From: an uncultured Sphingobacteriia bacterium
GTDB lineage: Bacteria > Bacteroidota > Bacteroidia > Chitinophagales > Chitinophagaceae
DNA: 6,861 nucleotides
Assembly: GCA_945957225.1 (NCBI GenBank)
Contig: CAMFKK010000131.1
Span: 1-6,861, forward strand
Reading direction: 5' to 3'
A program made the translations under genes and the position numbers. Each line of letters opens with the position of its first letter. The stretch's first letter is position 1. Positions 1 to 6,455 of the stretch are shown here, in pieces. The notes beneath the pieces were generated by a model. That model searched no databases and was not told where the DNA came from. It worked only from the letters and a program-made list of their open reading frames with translations.

Positions 1-318
1 GTAAGGATAAGCAATAATGAAGAGATGAAATTTGCAGGAAAAGCTATTGCTGATAAACATCCTAGAACTGCCATGGGATATACCAATGACGGACAAATTA
101 TCTATTTAGTAGTAGAAGGTAGATTTCCTGGAAAATCAGAAGGAGCAACCCTTCCAGAATTAGCCAATATGCTTAAAGATATTGGATGTATAGAAGCATT
201 AAATTTGGACGGAGGGGGAAGTAGTACCCTATTAATCAATGGTAAGCCAACCATTACACCAAGTGATAAGGAAGGCGAAAGACCTGTTCCTGCTGTCATG
301 ATGATTAAGAAAAAATAA
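1..318 (+). CDS. Phosphodiester glycosidase (NAGPA domain) family protein, 3' end only
   Basis: C-terminal 105 codons of a gene that starts before the window; the frame is open from base 1, so the ATG at 25 is an internal methionine, not the start. The visible part matches the end of the NAGPA/DUF2233 fold (phosphodiester glycosidase; the founding animal enzyme uncovers mannose-6-phosphate by removing GlcNAc). Counting from base 1, the signs are HPRTAMGYTNDG (20-31), a VVEGR strand (37-41), a helix starting TLPELANML, and the family hallmark NLDGGGSSTLLING (68-81), followed by the usual RPVPAVMMI end strand. Bacterial members are generally exported envelope proteins, but any signal peptide lies outside the window. 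The natural substrate cannot be told. The TAA stop abuts the stop of the convergent ubiX gene. Family call is firm; biological role unknown. Confidence 0.88.
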   Translation, partial: VRISNNEEMKFAGKAIADKHPRTAMGYTNDGQIIYLVVEGRFPGKSEGATLPELANMLKDIGCIEALNLDGGGSSTLLINGKPTITPSDKEGERPVPAVMMIKKK

Positions 319-888
319 TTAAGGTTGAGAAGTTCCCCATCTATAGGTATTAGTAGTTAATCCAGCCAAGTCGATAGCTCTATCAATTACAGTAGCCGCA
401 AGCGCTTCCATGTTATTGGGTAAGCTATAAAAAGAGGGACTACATGGACAAATAATTCCTCCAGCCAATGTTACCGTTTCCATATTTCGGATATGGATGA
501 GGTTATATGGTGTTTCTCTAATTAAAAGAATCAATTTTCTCCTTTCTTTTAAAATTACATCAGCGGCCCTTGTAACCAAGTCGTCGCTCATGCCTCCTGC
601 AATTCTACCCAAAGTACCCATGCTACATGGTGCAATAAACATGGTCCCAAACTTAGCGGAACCGGATGCAAATGGAGCATTGAAATTGTGTTTTTCAAAA
701 TATTGAAATGGGTAGTCTTTATAGGAATCATTTCCTAACTCAGTTTCCCAAACAGTTTTGGCATTCTTACTCATGACAATACCAACAGTATCAATTTGAT
801 CAGGCATTGCCTGCAATTTGTCCAGAAGCACTTTGGCATATACTGAACCGCTTGCTCCAGTAATAGCTACCACCAATTTCTGTTTCAT
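319..888 (-). CDS. ubiX: UbiX-family flavin prenyltransferase
   Basis: Makes prenylated FMN from FMN and a dimethylallyl phosphate; prFMN is the cofactor of UbiD-type decarboxylases. Cytosolic flavoprotein of the Rossmann-like flavoprotein family. In the 189-residue product the FMN-binding GASGS loop is at 11-15, a serine follows the second strand (VMS, 38-40), APCSMGTL is at 86-93, the KERRK stretch at 114-118, RETP at 124-127, the SFY tyrosine at 154 and the late arginine R170. These are the positions used for substrate and phosphate binding in known UbiX proteins, so it should be active. An upstream ATG at 987 in the same frame would add 33 residues, but that start lies inside the terminator of the preceding gene and upstream of the likely promoter. 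ATG 894 (two residues longer, MDMKQK) is the only serious alternative. No ubiD partner is in the window, so the pathway served (for example quinone synthesis) is unknown. Confidence 0.93.
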   Translation of the reverse strand: MKQKLVVAITGASGSVYAKVLLDKLQAMPDQIDTVGIVMSKNAKTVWETELGNDSYKDYPFQYFEKHNFNAPFASGSAKFGTMFIAPCSMGTLGRIAGGMSDDLVTRAADVILKERRKLILLIRETPYNLIHIRNMETVTLAGGIICPCSPSFYSLPNNMEALAATVIDRAIDLAGLTTNTYRWGTSQP

Positions 889-904
889 ATCCATGAGATT
901 AGAA

Positions 905-938
905 CAAAGGTAGGAGGGAAAGGTTCTAATATGCCAAA
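905..938 (-). promoter_or_regulatory. Bacteroidota-type promoter of ubiX (candidate)
   Basis: Read on the minus strand, TACCTTTG (912 to 905) is an exact match to the Bacteroidota -7 consensus TAnnTTTG. A TTTG (938 to 935) lies 22 bases upstream as a possible -33 element. Transcription would start about base 900-896, only a few bases before ATG 894 and about ten before ATG 888, so the message would be nearly leaderless. The short motif can occur by chance, but its place between the upstream terminator and the gene is right. Confidence 0.55.
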
Positions 939-973
939 ATTCAAGATTCAAAAGCCAAAAGTGAACTAGATGG

Positions 974-1006
974 AAAAAAAATCCCAACCATTACTGATTG
1001 GGATTT
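974..1006 (-). terminator. Intrinsic terminator downstream of the phosphorylase gene
   Basis: A perfect 9-bp inverted repeat, AAATCCCAA (979-987) and TTGGGATTT (998-1006), encloses a 10-base loop. On the minus strand the hairpin runs straight into T residues (978 to 974, eight T in a row counting those in the stem). It sits 35 bases after the phosphorylase stop codon and before the ubiX promoter, so it should separate the two transcripts. Confidence 0.85.
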
Positions 1007-1040
1007 AAGAATGTAAATAAAAAATCTGTAAACCGGATAA

Positions 1041-2696
1041 CTACACATTATACATTAAATCATAATATTCCTTGGCCATTCTATTACTATCAAACTGCCA
1101 ACGAACATCCATCATACCATTTTTCATGATCTGTCTCCAGGTATCCTTGTTTTCATAATACAAAGGAAGAATCTGTTGTTCTAAGATTTCATATAATTTA
1201 TTCAAATCATAATCGTCTTGTTCCTGAACTGACATATTATCATAATCTGCTTTTGGAACCACAAAACCGTTGTTGCCGTGGTTGATGAATTCTGGAATCC
1301 ATCCGTCATCTGTTGAGAAGTTTACGGCTCCGTTCATAGCAGCAGTCATACCACTGGTTCCTGAAGCTTCCCTAGGAACTCTTGGATTGTTTAACCAAAT
1401 ATCAGATGCTTGCTTTAGGCGCTTACTTAAAGACAATTCATACCCAATTAAAACAGCTACATTTTTGTATTTCTTGCTTATCTGAACCAAACTATTAAAA
1501 GTGGTAATGGCAGGGTAATCCAATGGATAGGGTTTACCAGCCCAGATTATTTGAATAGGGTATTTGGCATTGCTTAAGAGTTTCTCAAAACGCTCTAAAT
1601 GCCAACTCAACATGTCTGCACGTTTATATCCTGCAAATCTTCTAGCCCAAACAATAGTTAGCACATTGGGGTCAAATACTTTGCCAGTTTGGTCTGCAAC
1701 AATTTCAAATGCACGCTTCTTTAAGAAATTTTTTCTATCGTCAAAAATAGCATCATTCTTTTCTTCTAATGCTCTGTACAATTGTTTGTCTGCCCAATAA
1801 TGCCAGTTTTGTGCATTAGTAATGCTGATAATGGGGCAAATGCCTTCATAGTGTTTCCACATATCACGGCTTACAACACCGTGTAAAGCTGATACACCAT
1901 TTGCTTTTCTAGCAAATCTAAGCGCCACCAAGGAATGGTTAAACTGGTCATCATGAATACCTGTAATTTTTCTTACCTCGTCTAAGCTCATTCCGCAGAA
2001 ATAACTCATTTTTTGACAGAGATAAATATCGTGTTTTTCATTACCTGCTTCTTCCGGAGTATGGGTTGTGAAAACCATATGCTCCTTTACTTTAGCAAGA
2101 CTTTTGAATTTGTTCAACAAATAAAATCCAGCACTAATGCCGTGTGCTTCATTCAAATGATATACATCTGGATTGAAACCTAGTTCATCAATTAATTTTG
2201 CTCCACCAATGCCCAATAAAATAAATTGGGCAACTTTAGTAGCCACATTTGCATCATACAAACGATGTGTAATGGTCTGAGAAACATAATCATTTTCAGG
2301 CAAATCCGTACTTAATAAGAACATAGGTGCGCTCTTAAAAGTTTCTGGATTCAAATAATATGCTTTTACCCAAACTGGGTGATCATGAATCAATATTTGA
2401 AATTTAATACCAGTATCTTCTAAGAAACTGTATTGTTTTTCCATGAAACTAACCTGCAAGGTTTGATCCTGATTTCTTGCTTGATCATAGTAGCCATTCT
2501 TCCATAAAATGCCAATTCCAATCAGGTTCTGTCTCAACTCATATGCACTGCGCATATGAGAGCCAGCCAAAAAGCCCAATCCGCCACTATATATTTTCAA
2601 AGGTTGATGAATGGCAAATTCCATTGAAAAATAAGCCGTTTTTTTTGCGTATTGTTCGTCTACTGGATAGGGAACCTGAAAGTTTCTAAAACTCAT
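1041..2696 (-). CDS. Alpha-glucan phosphorylase-like protein (GT35), PLP lysine replaced
   Basis: Homologue of the short alpha-glucan (glycogen/maltodextrin) phosphorylases, which release glucose 1-phosphate from alpha-1,4-glucans in the cytoplasm using pyridoxal phosphate. The 551 residues cover the GT-B catalytic core without the extra N-terminal domain (DUF3417) of some relatives. Landmarks: AYFSMEFAIH (21-30), IYSGGLGFLAG (35-45, the glycine-rich phosphate loop), HLNEAHG (180-186), FTTHTPEEAG (209-218), ITN (292-294), ARRFAGYKR (351-359, K358 matching the conserved YKR lysine), and NNPRVPREASGTSGM (436-450). Odd: the next residue, normally the PLP Schiff-base lysine, is Thr451 (codon ACT), and the usual GVH after ITN is AQN. 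Loss of classical phosphorolysis, or a clade-specific variant, is therefore possible. The start is supported by the conserved AYFSMEF block beginning near residue 21. The lipoprotein gene lies 103 bases upstream on the same strand; a terminator follows. Often named glgP, but I leave the symbol blank because activity is uncertain. Confidence 0.88.
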   Translation of the reverse strand: MSFRNFQVPYPVDEQYAKKTAYFSMEFAIHQPLKIYSGGLGFLAGSHMRSAYELRQNLIGIGILWKNGYYDQARNQDQTLQVSFMEKQYSFLEDTGIKFQILIHDHPVWVKAYYLNPETFKSAPMFLLSTDLPENDYVSQTITHRLYDANVATKVAQFILLGIGGAKLIDELGFNPDVYHLNEAHGISAGFYLLNKFKSLAKVKEHMVFTTHTPEEAGNEKHDIYLCQKMSYFCGMSLDEVRKITGIHDDQFNHSLVALRFARKANGVSALHGVVSRDMWKHYEGICPIISITNAQNWHYWADKQLYRALEEKNDAIFDDRKNFLKKRAFEIVADQTGKVFDPNVLTIVWARRFAGYKRADMLSWHLERFEKLLSNAKYPIQIIWAGKPYPLDYPAITTFNSLVQISKKYKNVAVLIGYELSLSKRLKQASDIWLNNPRVPREASGTSGMTAAMNGAVNFSTDDGWIPEFINHGNNGFVVPKADYDNMSVQEQDDYDLNKLYEILEQQILPLYYENKDTWRQIMKNGMMDVRWQFDSNRMAKEYYDLMYNV

Positions 2697-2737
2697 AAAA
2701 ACATATTTCGTTAAATAAAATCAGTGCAATATAAGCC

Positions 2738-2766
2738 AAAAAAATAAAATGTAAATTTTACACATT
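2738..2766 (-). terminator. Weak AT-rich hairpin with T-rich tail after the lipoprotein gene
   Basis: On the minus strand, AATGTGTAAA and TTTACATT can pair (with a two-base bulge) around a single base, followed by TTATTTTTTT. The centre is the perfect palindrome TGTAAA-T-TTTACA at 2750-2762. It lies about 34 bases after the lipoprotein stop and about 40 before the phosphorylase start. It could be a weak terminator or a regulatory palindrome for the phosphorylase gene; the low GC makes strong termination doubtful. Confidence 0.35.
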
Positions 2767-2799
2767 AAATGAGGGGTATTATAAAAAAAGTAGGAAAAA

Positions 2800-3753
2800 T
2801 CAGCGCTTGGAATCAGATTTGTGTTTGGGTTCTCTTTTTCTGGTAAAACTGTCATCAAAATAGCACTTAATCCCACGATGATTTCCACAGTTTCCCTGTT
2901 CTTTTAGACTAATTTCATTGTCTTCAAAGCTAAAGTCAATGACACAGGGATCTCCGTTAAAACGATATTGAGCATTGTTGGCATCTTTCATGATAAAGGA
3001 TCCTTTTAGTTCTCCAACACAAGCACCTTCATTTTTTTCAAAATGAATAAAAAATTCATAACTGCCATTTTTATTACCATCTCTAATTGAAATAAAATTC
3101 TTCTTGTCCTGTGCATAATCCGCACTGTATTTGAATTTGCGAGGTAGTGTATCTATGGGATTGATGATATCGGATTTACTTGGGGCTTCGTTAGAATCAT
3201 TGATGACTATCATGAATCCCATATCTGCATTATAGACCCAGCCAATTCTAGTAAATTGGGTAATATTCTCCTTTCCTGGTTTTTCTCTCCCTAATAAAAA
3301 CGTGGGTTCTCTGTTTACCGATACAGCATGATGGTATTCATCCTCCACCGTATTGTCCAATAACAGCTTTGATGCTAGAAAAGTATTGTTTTTTGTATCC
3401 AATACAATAACCGCCATAATCCACTTGCGTTTCAATTTAATATTGACCAACAAATAGGTTTCTTTTTCTTTTAAAATTTGTCCAACAGGTTGAAAAACTG
3501 CTTTTTTGTCTTTTCCAATTAAACTAGTAACTGCCGAATCTGGAACAAATTGTAGCATGGCTTTAAGGCCAATTTTAGTGGTGTCGGCTAATTTTATAAA
3601 ATTGCTATCTGCAGCTTGGAAATTTCCTGGAATTACAGGAAATACACTTAGAAATTCCTTAGGTTTTAAAGCTATCTCCCCTGATAAATCAATTTTTTTC
3701 TCACCACAAGCAACCAAAAAGAGGAGGAAGAAGCAGAGCAATCTACTAGACAT
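2800..3753 (-). CDS. Predicted lipoprotein of unknown function, four-cysteine C-terminal half
   Basis: I do not recognise this family. The N-terminus is a short lipoprotein signal: a hydrophobic stretch LLCFFLLFLVA with lipobox LVAC, acylation expected at Cys16, so the mature protein (about 302 residues) is membrane-anchored. The middle (about 40-200) is rich in predicted beta-strands without a motif I can name. The C-terminal part has four cysteines, C245, C270, C289 and C297, in an order CVGEL / DPCVIDF / GNCGNHRGIKCYF, which could make two disulfides in the periplasm or outside. The end is very basic (RKREPKHKSDSKR). The product has a DGNKNG stretch at 225-230 that could be a calcium-loop-like turn, but this is weak. 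Gene lies divergent to the DtxR/MntR regulator, 106 bases between starts, so metal-dependent co-regulation is possible. No convincing promoter was found for it. It reads away from the regulator and toward the phosphorylase gene. Confidence 0.8.
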   Translation of the reverse strand: MSSRLLCFFLLFLVACGEKKIDLSGEIALKPKEFLSVFPVIPGNFQAADSNFIKLADTTKIGLKAMLQFVPDSAVTSLIGKDKKAVFQPVGQILKEKETYLLVNIKLKRKWIMAVIVLDTKNNTFLASKLLLDNTVEDEYHHAVSVNREPTFLLGREKPGKENITQFTRIGWVYNADMGFMIVINDSNEAPSKSDIINPIDTLPRKFKYSADYAQDKKNFISIRDGNKNGSYEFFIHFEKNEGACVGELKGSFIMKDANNAQYRFNGDPCVIDFSFEDNEISLKEQGNCGNHRGIKCYFDDSFTRKREPKHKSDSKR

Positions 3754-3803
3754 ACCGTATTATTTGCATAAAAATAAGTGTTTCAATGGTAGTAGCCCAT
3801 TAA

Positions 3804-3815
3804 GTTAAGTTTAAC
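3804..3815. other. Small palindrome GTTAAGTTTAAC in the divergent promoter region
   Basis: GTTAA and TTAAC form a perfect 5-bp inverted repeat around GT. It lies about where the -33 element of the regulator promoter would be, 15-25 bases upstream of its -7 box. It may be a second protein-binding site or simple AT-rich coincidence. Confidence 0.25.
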
Positions 3816-3820
3816 CCAAT

Positions 3821-3852
3821 AAAAATATTTAGATTTGTCTAAAAATATTTTT
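3821..3852. promoter_or_regulatory. Probable DtxR/MntR-type operator
   Basis: The 16-bp core TTTAGATTTGTCTAAA (3828-3843) is a perfect 6-bp inverted repeat around four bases. Symmetry continues outward: 12 of 14 positions per arm can pair between AAAAATATTTAGA on the left and TCTAAAAATATTTTT on the right. It lies 17-32 bases before the regulator start codon and covers the -7 promoter box. This is the size, symmetry and placement expected for an autoregulatory operator of a DtxR/MntR dimer. The assignment to this protein is inferred from position; no binding data exist here. Confidence 0.68.
3830..3837 (+). promoter_or_regulatory. -7 promoter box TAGATTTG of the regulator-transporter operon
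   Basis: Exact match to the Bacteroidota TAnnTTTG box, inside the operator palindrome. Transcription should start about base 3843-3845, leaving a leader of about 15 bases before ATG 3860. No clear TTTG is found at the -33 distance; the nearest is a degenerate GTTTA around 3809-3813. A repressor bound to the palindrome would block polymerase here. Confidence 0.58.
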
Positions 3853-3859
3853 CAGCCTC

Positions 3860-4519
3860 ATGTATCTTTCTATCTCAGAAGAGAATTATATCAAAGCCAT
3901 TTTTCATTTGCAGGAAGCAGATGGAACGGTTAGTACCAATCAATTGGCTGCAAATATTCATACCAAACCAGCATCGGTAACTGATATGCTTAAAAAGCTT
4001 ACTTCTAAGCGATTGTTATTATACAAACCATACCAAGGGGTTAGATTGAGCACGGAGGGAAGGAAACTGGCATTAGAGATTGTACGCAAGCACCGATTAT
4101 GGGAATCCTTCTTGGTAGACAAGCTTCAATTTGGTTGGGATGAAGTGCACGAAGTAGCAGAGGAACTAGAACATATTAGGAGCAAGAAATTGGTAGATAA
4201 ATTGGATCAGTTTTTAGGAAATCCCAAATTTGATCCACATGGAGATCCCATACCTGATAGCAATGGTGTAATGCAGGCCATTAGACAGGTTAATTTACTG
4301 GATTTAAAACCTCATACAAAGGCAGAAGTCTGTAGTGTTGGTAGTCAATCTCCTGAATTATTGGAATTGCTAAAACACAAGCAAATCCTAATTGGGACAA
4401 GGTTAGAAGTGCAATGTAAATTTGAATTTGATCATTCATTAGAAATAGAATTAGACGGGAATTTCAAAATCAATATTAGCCAACAATTGGCACAAGCATT
4501 ATTTGTAAAAACCATCTAA
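3860..4519 (+). CDS. mntR: DtxR/MntR-family metal-dependent transcriptional repressor
   Basis: Cytoplasmic DNA-binding metal sensor, probably repressing the transporter gene that follows and itself when Mn(II) (or Fe(II)) is plentiful. The 219 residues contain an N-terminal winged helix (about 1-65, with recognition region TKPASVTDMLKKLTSKRLL), a helical metal-binding and dimer domain (about 70-130), and an FeoA/SH3-like C-terminal domain (about 150-219) that the shorter Bacillus MntR lacks. By alignment to DtxR and MntR the ligands are H78, E82 (RKHRLWE), H97, E101, E104 and H105 (VHEVAEELEH). E101 takes the place of the DtxR cysteine 102, as in manganese-type sensors. The first ligand position, Asp8 in Bacillus MntR and Met10 in DtxR, is Asn9 here, so metal preference is uncertain. 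Its stop is one base before the transporter start. The symbol follows the operon context; 'DtxR family' is the safer name. Confidence 0.9.
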   Translation: MYLSISEENYIKAIFHLQEADGTVSTNQLAANIHTKPASVTDMLKKLTSKRLLLYKPYQGVRLSTEGRKLALEIVRKHRLWESFLVDKLQFGWDEVHEVAEELEHIRSKKLVDKLDQFLGNPKFDPHGDPIPDSNGVMQAIRQVNLLDLKPHTKAEVCSVGSQSPELLELLKHKQILIGTRLEVQCKFEFDHSLEIELDGNFKINISQQLAQALFVKTI

Positions 4520-4520
4520 C

Positions 4521-6407
4521 ATGCAAGCAAATAGAAGAGATATAGAACAATCACTAGGAGAAGTGCATGAAACGGTTGATACTACCAATACCCCAAAGGG
4601 ATGGCGTAGAATTCTGGCATTTTTAGGACCAGCATATTTAGTAAGCGTAGGGTATATGGATCCCGGAAATTGGGCCACAGATTTGCAAGGTGGTGCGCAG
4701 TTTGGGTATAGTTTGATCTGGGTATTATTGATGAGTAATTTAATGGCATTACTCTTACAAGGATTGAGCGCTAGATTGGGCATTGTTAGAAGAAGGGATC
4801 TGGCTCAAGCCAATAGGGAAGTATATCCACCCCTGGTTAATTTTAGTTTGTATGTATTTGCAGAAGTGGCCATTGCTGCCTGTGACTTGGCAGAAGTATT
4901 GGGTATGGCATTGGGCATTTATTTGCTAACAGGATTGCCCTTGATTTGGGGTGTTGGAATTACGGTGTTAGATACCTTAATCCTACTTTGGCTACAACAA
5001 TATGGCATAAGAAAATTAGAGGCTTTTATTATTGCTTTGGTAGCTGTAATTGGACTATCATTCTTAATTGAAATCTTCTTAGCTAAGCCAGACCTTAGTT
5101 TGGTGGCCAAAGGATTTATTCCAAGTATGCTCAATGATAATGCCCTCTATATTGCTGTTGGGATTATTGGTGCTACGGTAATGCCGCATAATTTGTACCT
5201 GCATTCCGCATTGGTACAAACCCGTAAAATCAAGCCGGATGCGCAAAGTATCAAGCGGGCGCTCAAATACAATATGATTGATAGTACTATTGCGCTCAAT
5301 GCTGCATTTTTTGTGAATGCGGCTATATTGGTTTTAGCTGCTTCAGTTTTTTTTAGTACGGGAAATACACAAGTAGCCAAAATTGAAGATGCTCATCAAT
5401 TATTAGCCCCTTTATTGGGAAGCAAATTGGCACCCATGTTATTTGCAATTGCCTTGATTGCTGCAGGACAAAGTAGTACCATTACGGGTACATTGGCAGG
5501 TCAGATTGTAATGGAAGGTTATTTGAAATTGCGGATAAATCCACTGTTAAGAAGATTAATTACTAGGTTAATAGCCATAACACCAGCAGTGTTAACCATA
5601 TTGATTTATGGGAATGAAAAAATTGATGCATTGCTAGTGCTTAGTCAGGTAATTCTTAGTGTTCAATTAGGATTTGCAGTCATCCCCTTGATCCATTTTG
5701 TCAGTGATAAACATACCATGGGTGAGTTTGCTATAAAAACACCTACTAAAATTGCAGCTTGGTTGGTAGCATCTATTTTGGTCTTTCTCAATGTAAAAAT
5801 GGTTGTAGAACAGGCCTTGCCGCTGTTTCAAACCCAGGGAAATTGGATCTGGAAGATGCTGATTCTGCTTGGAGCCATTGTCTTTATTTGGTTATTTCTA
5901 ATGATGACTTTTCTACCTTTTGTTAGGGATAGAAAGTTGCGCGATATTGCTCGTATGCATAATGACACACCCATTTTGGAAAATCTGGACGTAAAAGAAA
6001 CCAGGTGTATAGCGGTTTCACTAGATTTTACAGATGCAGACAAAAAATTAATTGCCTATGCCATTGCCCAAGGTAAACAGAAGGTAGATTATGTACTCTT
6101 ACATATTGTGGAAAGTGCTTCAGCGCGCTATTTTGGAGACAGTAGTGATGACTATGAAACCAGAAAAGACCAAGAAAGACTGGACGATTTTGCCCTACAA
6201 TTACAAAAAGCTGGTTTTAAGGTAAAAGTGGTTTTAGGATATAAAAACAGGGTTACAGAAATTGTTAGAATTGTCAAAGATGCAGGTGCCGATATGTTGG
6301 TGATGGGGGCTCACCGTCATCGTGGTTTAAAAGACTATATTTTTGGGGAAACCATTGAAAGTGTGCGACATGAATTAGATATTCCTGTATTAATTGTCAA
6401 TGTCTAG
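4521..6407 (+). CDS. mntH: Nramp-family divalent metal transporter with C-terminal UspA-like domain
   Basis: Proton-coupled importer of Mn(II)/Fe(II) in the inner membrane. Residues about 30-468 are the Nramp core with about eleven membrane helices. The metal-binding motif of helix 1 is DPGN (47-50) and that of helix 6 is ATVMPHN (218-224), giving the expected ligands D47, N50, the A218 carbonyl and M221. The conserved AGQSSTITGTLAGQIVMEG segment is at 315-333. Residues about 491-628 are an extra cytoplasmic universal-stress (USP) domain: VSLDFTDADKKLIAYA at its start and VMGAHRHRGLKDYIFGET near its end, followed by IPVLIV. This makes 628 residues against about 410-450 for a plain MntH. The USP nucleotide motif G-2x-G-9x-G(S/T) is altered: R599 replaces the second glycine and GE-T the last part. 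The start one base after the regulator stop implies co-transcription and translational coupling. Regulation is expected from the operator ahead of the regulator gene. Confidence 0.94.
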   Translation: MQANRRDIEQSLGEVHETVDTTNTPKGWRRILAFLGPAYLVSVGYMDPGNWATDLQGGAQFGYSLIWVLLMSNLMALLLQGLSARLGIVRRRDLAQANREVYPPLVNFSLYVFAEVAIAACDLAEVLGMALGIYLLTGLPLIWGVGITVLDTLILLWLQQYGIRKLEAFIIALVAVIGLSFLIEIFLAKPDLSLVAKGFIPSMLNDNALYIAVGIIGATVMPHNLYLHSALVQTRKIKPDAQSIKRALKYNMIDSTIALNAAFFVNAAILVLAASVFFSTGNTQVAKIEDAHQLLAPLLGSKLAPMLFAIALIAAGQSSTITGTLAGQIVMEGYLKLRINPLLRRLITRLIAITPAVLTILIYGNEKIDALLVLSQVILSVQLGFAVIPLIHFVSDKHTMGEFAIKTPTKIAAWLVASILVFLNVKMVVEQALPLFQTQGNWIWKMLILLGAIVFIWLFLMMTFLPFVRDRKLRDIARMHNDTPILENLDVKETRCIAVSLDFTDADKKLIAYAIAQGKQKVDYVLLHIVESASARYFGDSSDDYETRKDQERLDDFALQLQKAGFKVKVVLGYKNRVTEIVRIVKDAGADMLVMGAHRHRGLKDYIFGETIESVRHELDIPVLIVNV

Positions 6408-6429
6408 TCCGGAATCGTTACCGGATTTT
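6408..6429 (+). terminator. Short hairpin after the transporter gene, possible weak terminator
   Basis: TCCGG (6408-6412) and CCGGA (6421-6425) pair around an 8-base loop and are followed by TTTT. It starts directly after the TAG stop codon. Five GC-rich pairs with only four T residues make a modest terminator; some readthrough into the next gene is plausible. Confidence 0.38.
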
Positions 6430-6455
6430 GCTGGTTAATAAAACCGAATAATCGC

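Noticed and set aside
25..27. ATG as the start of a 97-residue protein
   Set aside because: The same frame is open and homologous in style upstream to base 1, and a NAGPA domain needs a much longer N-terminal part, so the ATG is internal.
2538..2560. Inverted repeat CTCATATGC / GCATATGAG with a 5-base loop inside the phosphorylase gene
   Set aside because: Nine-base arms are notable, but the sequence codes for the conserved SHMRSAYEL region near the N-terminus and has no T-tract; most likely a codon coincidence.
2904..2913. Operator-like half site TTTAGACTAA
   Set aside because: Only one half matches the palindrome, and it lies inside the lipoprotein coding region.
3622..3643. Inverted repeat ATTTCCTG / CAGGAAAT inside the lipoprotein gene
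   Set aside because: Lies in normal coding sequence (residues about 37-44), eight-base arms and no associated signal; expected occasionally in AT-rich DNA.
4499..4783. A 94-codon minus-strand frame across the regulator-transporter junction
   Set aside because: Overlaps the well-supported C-terminus of the regulator and the DPGN region of the transporter; low-complexity composition, no family resemblance.
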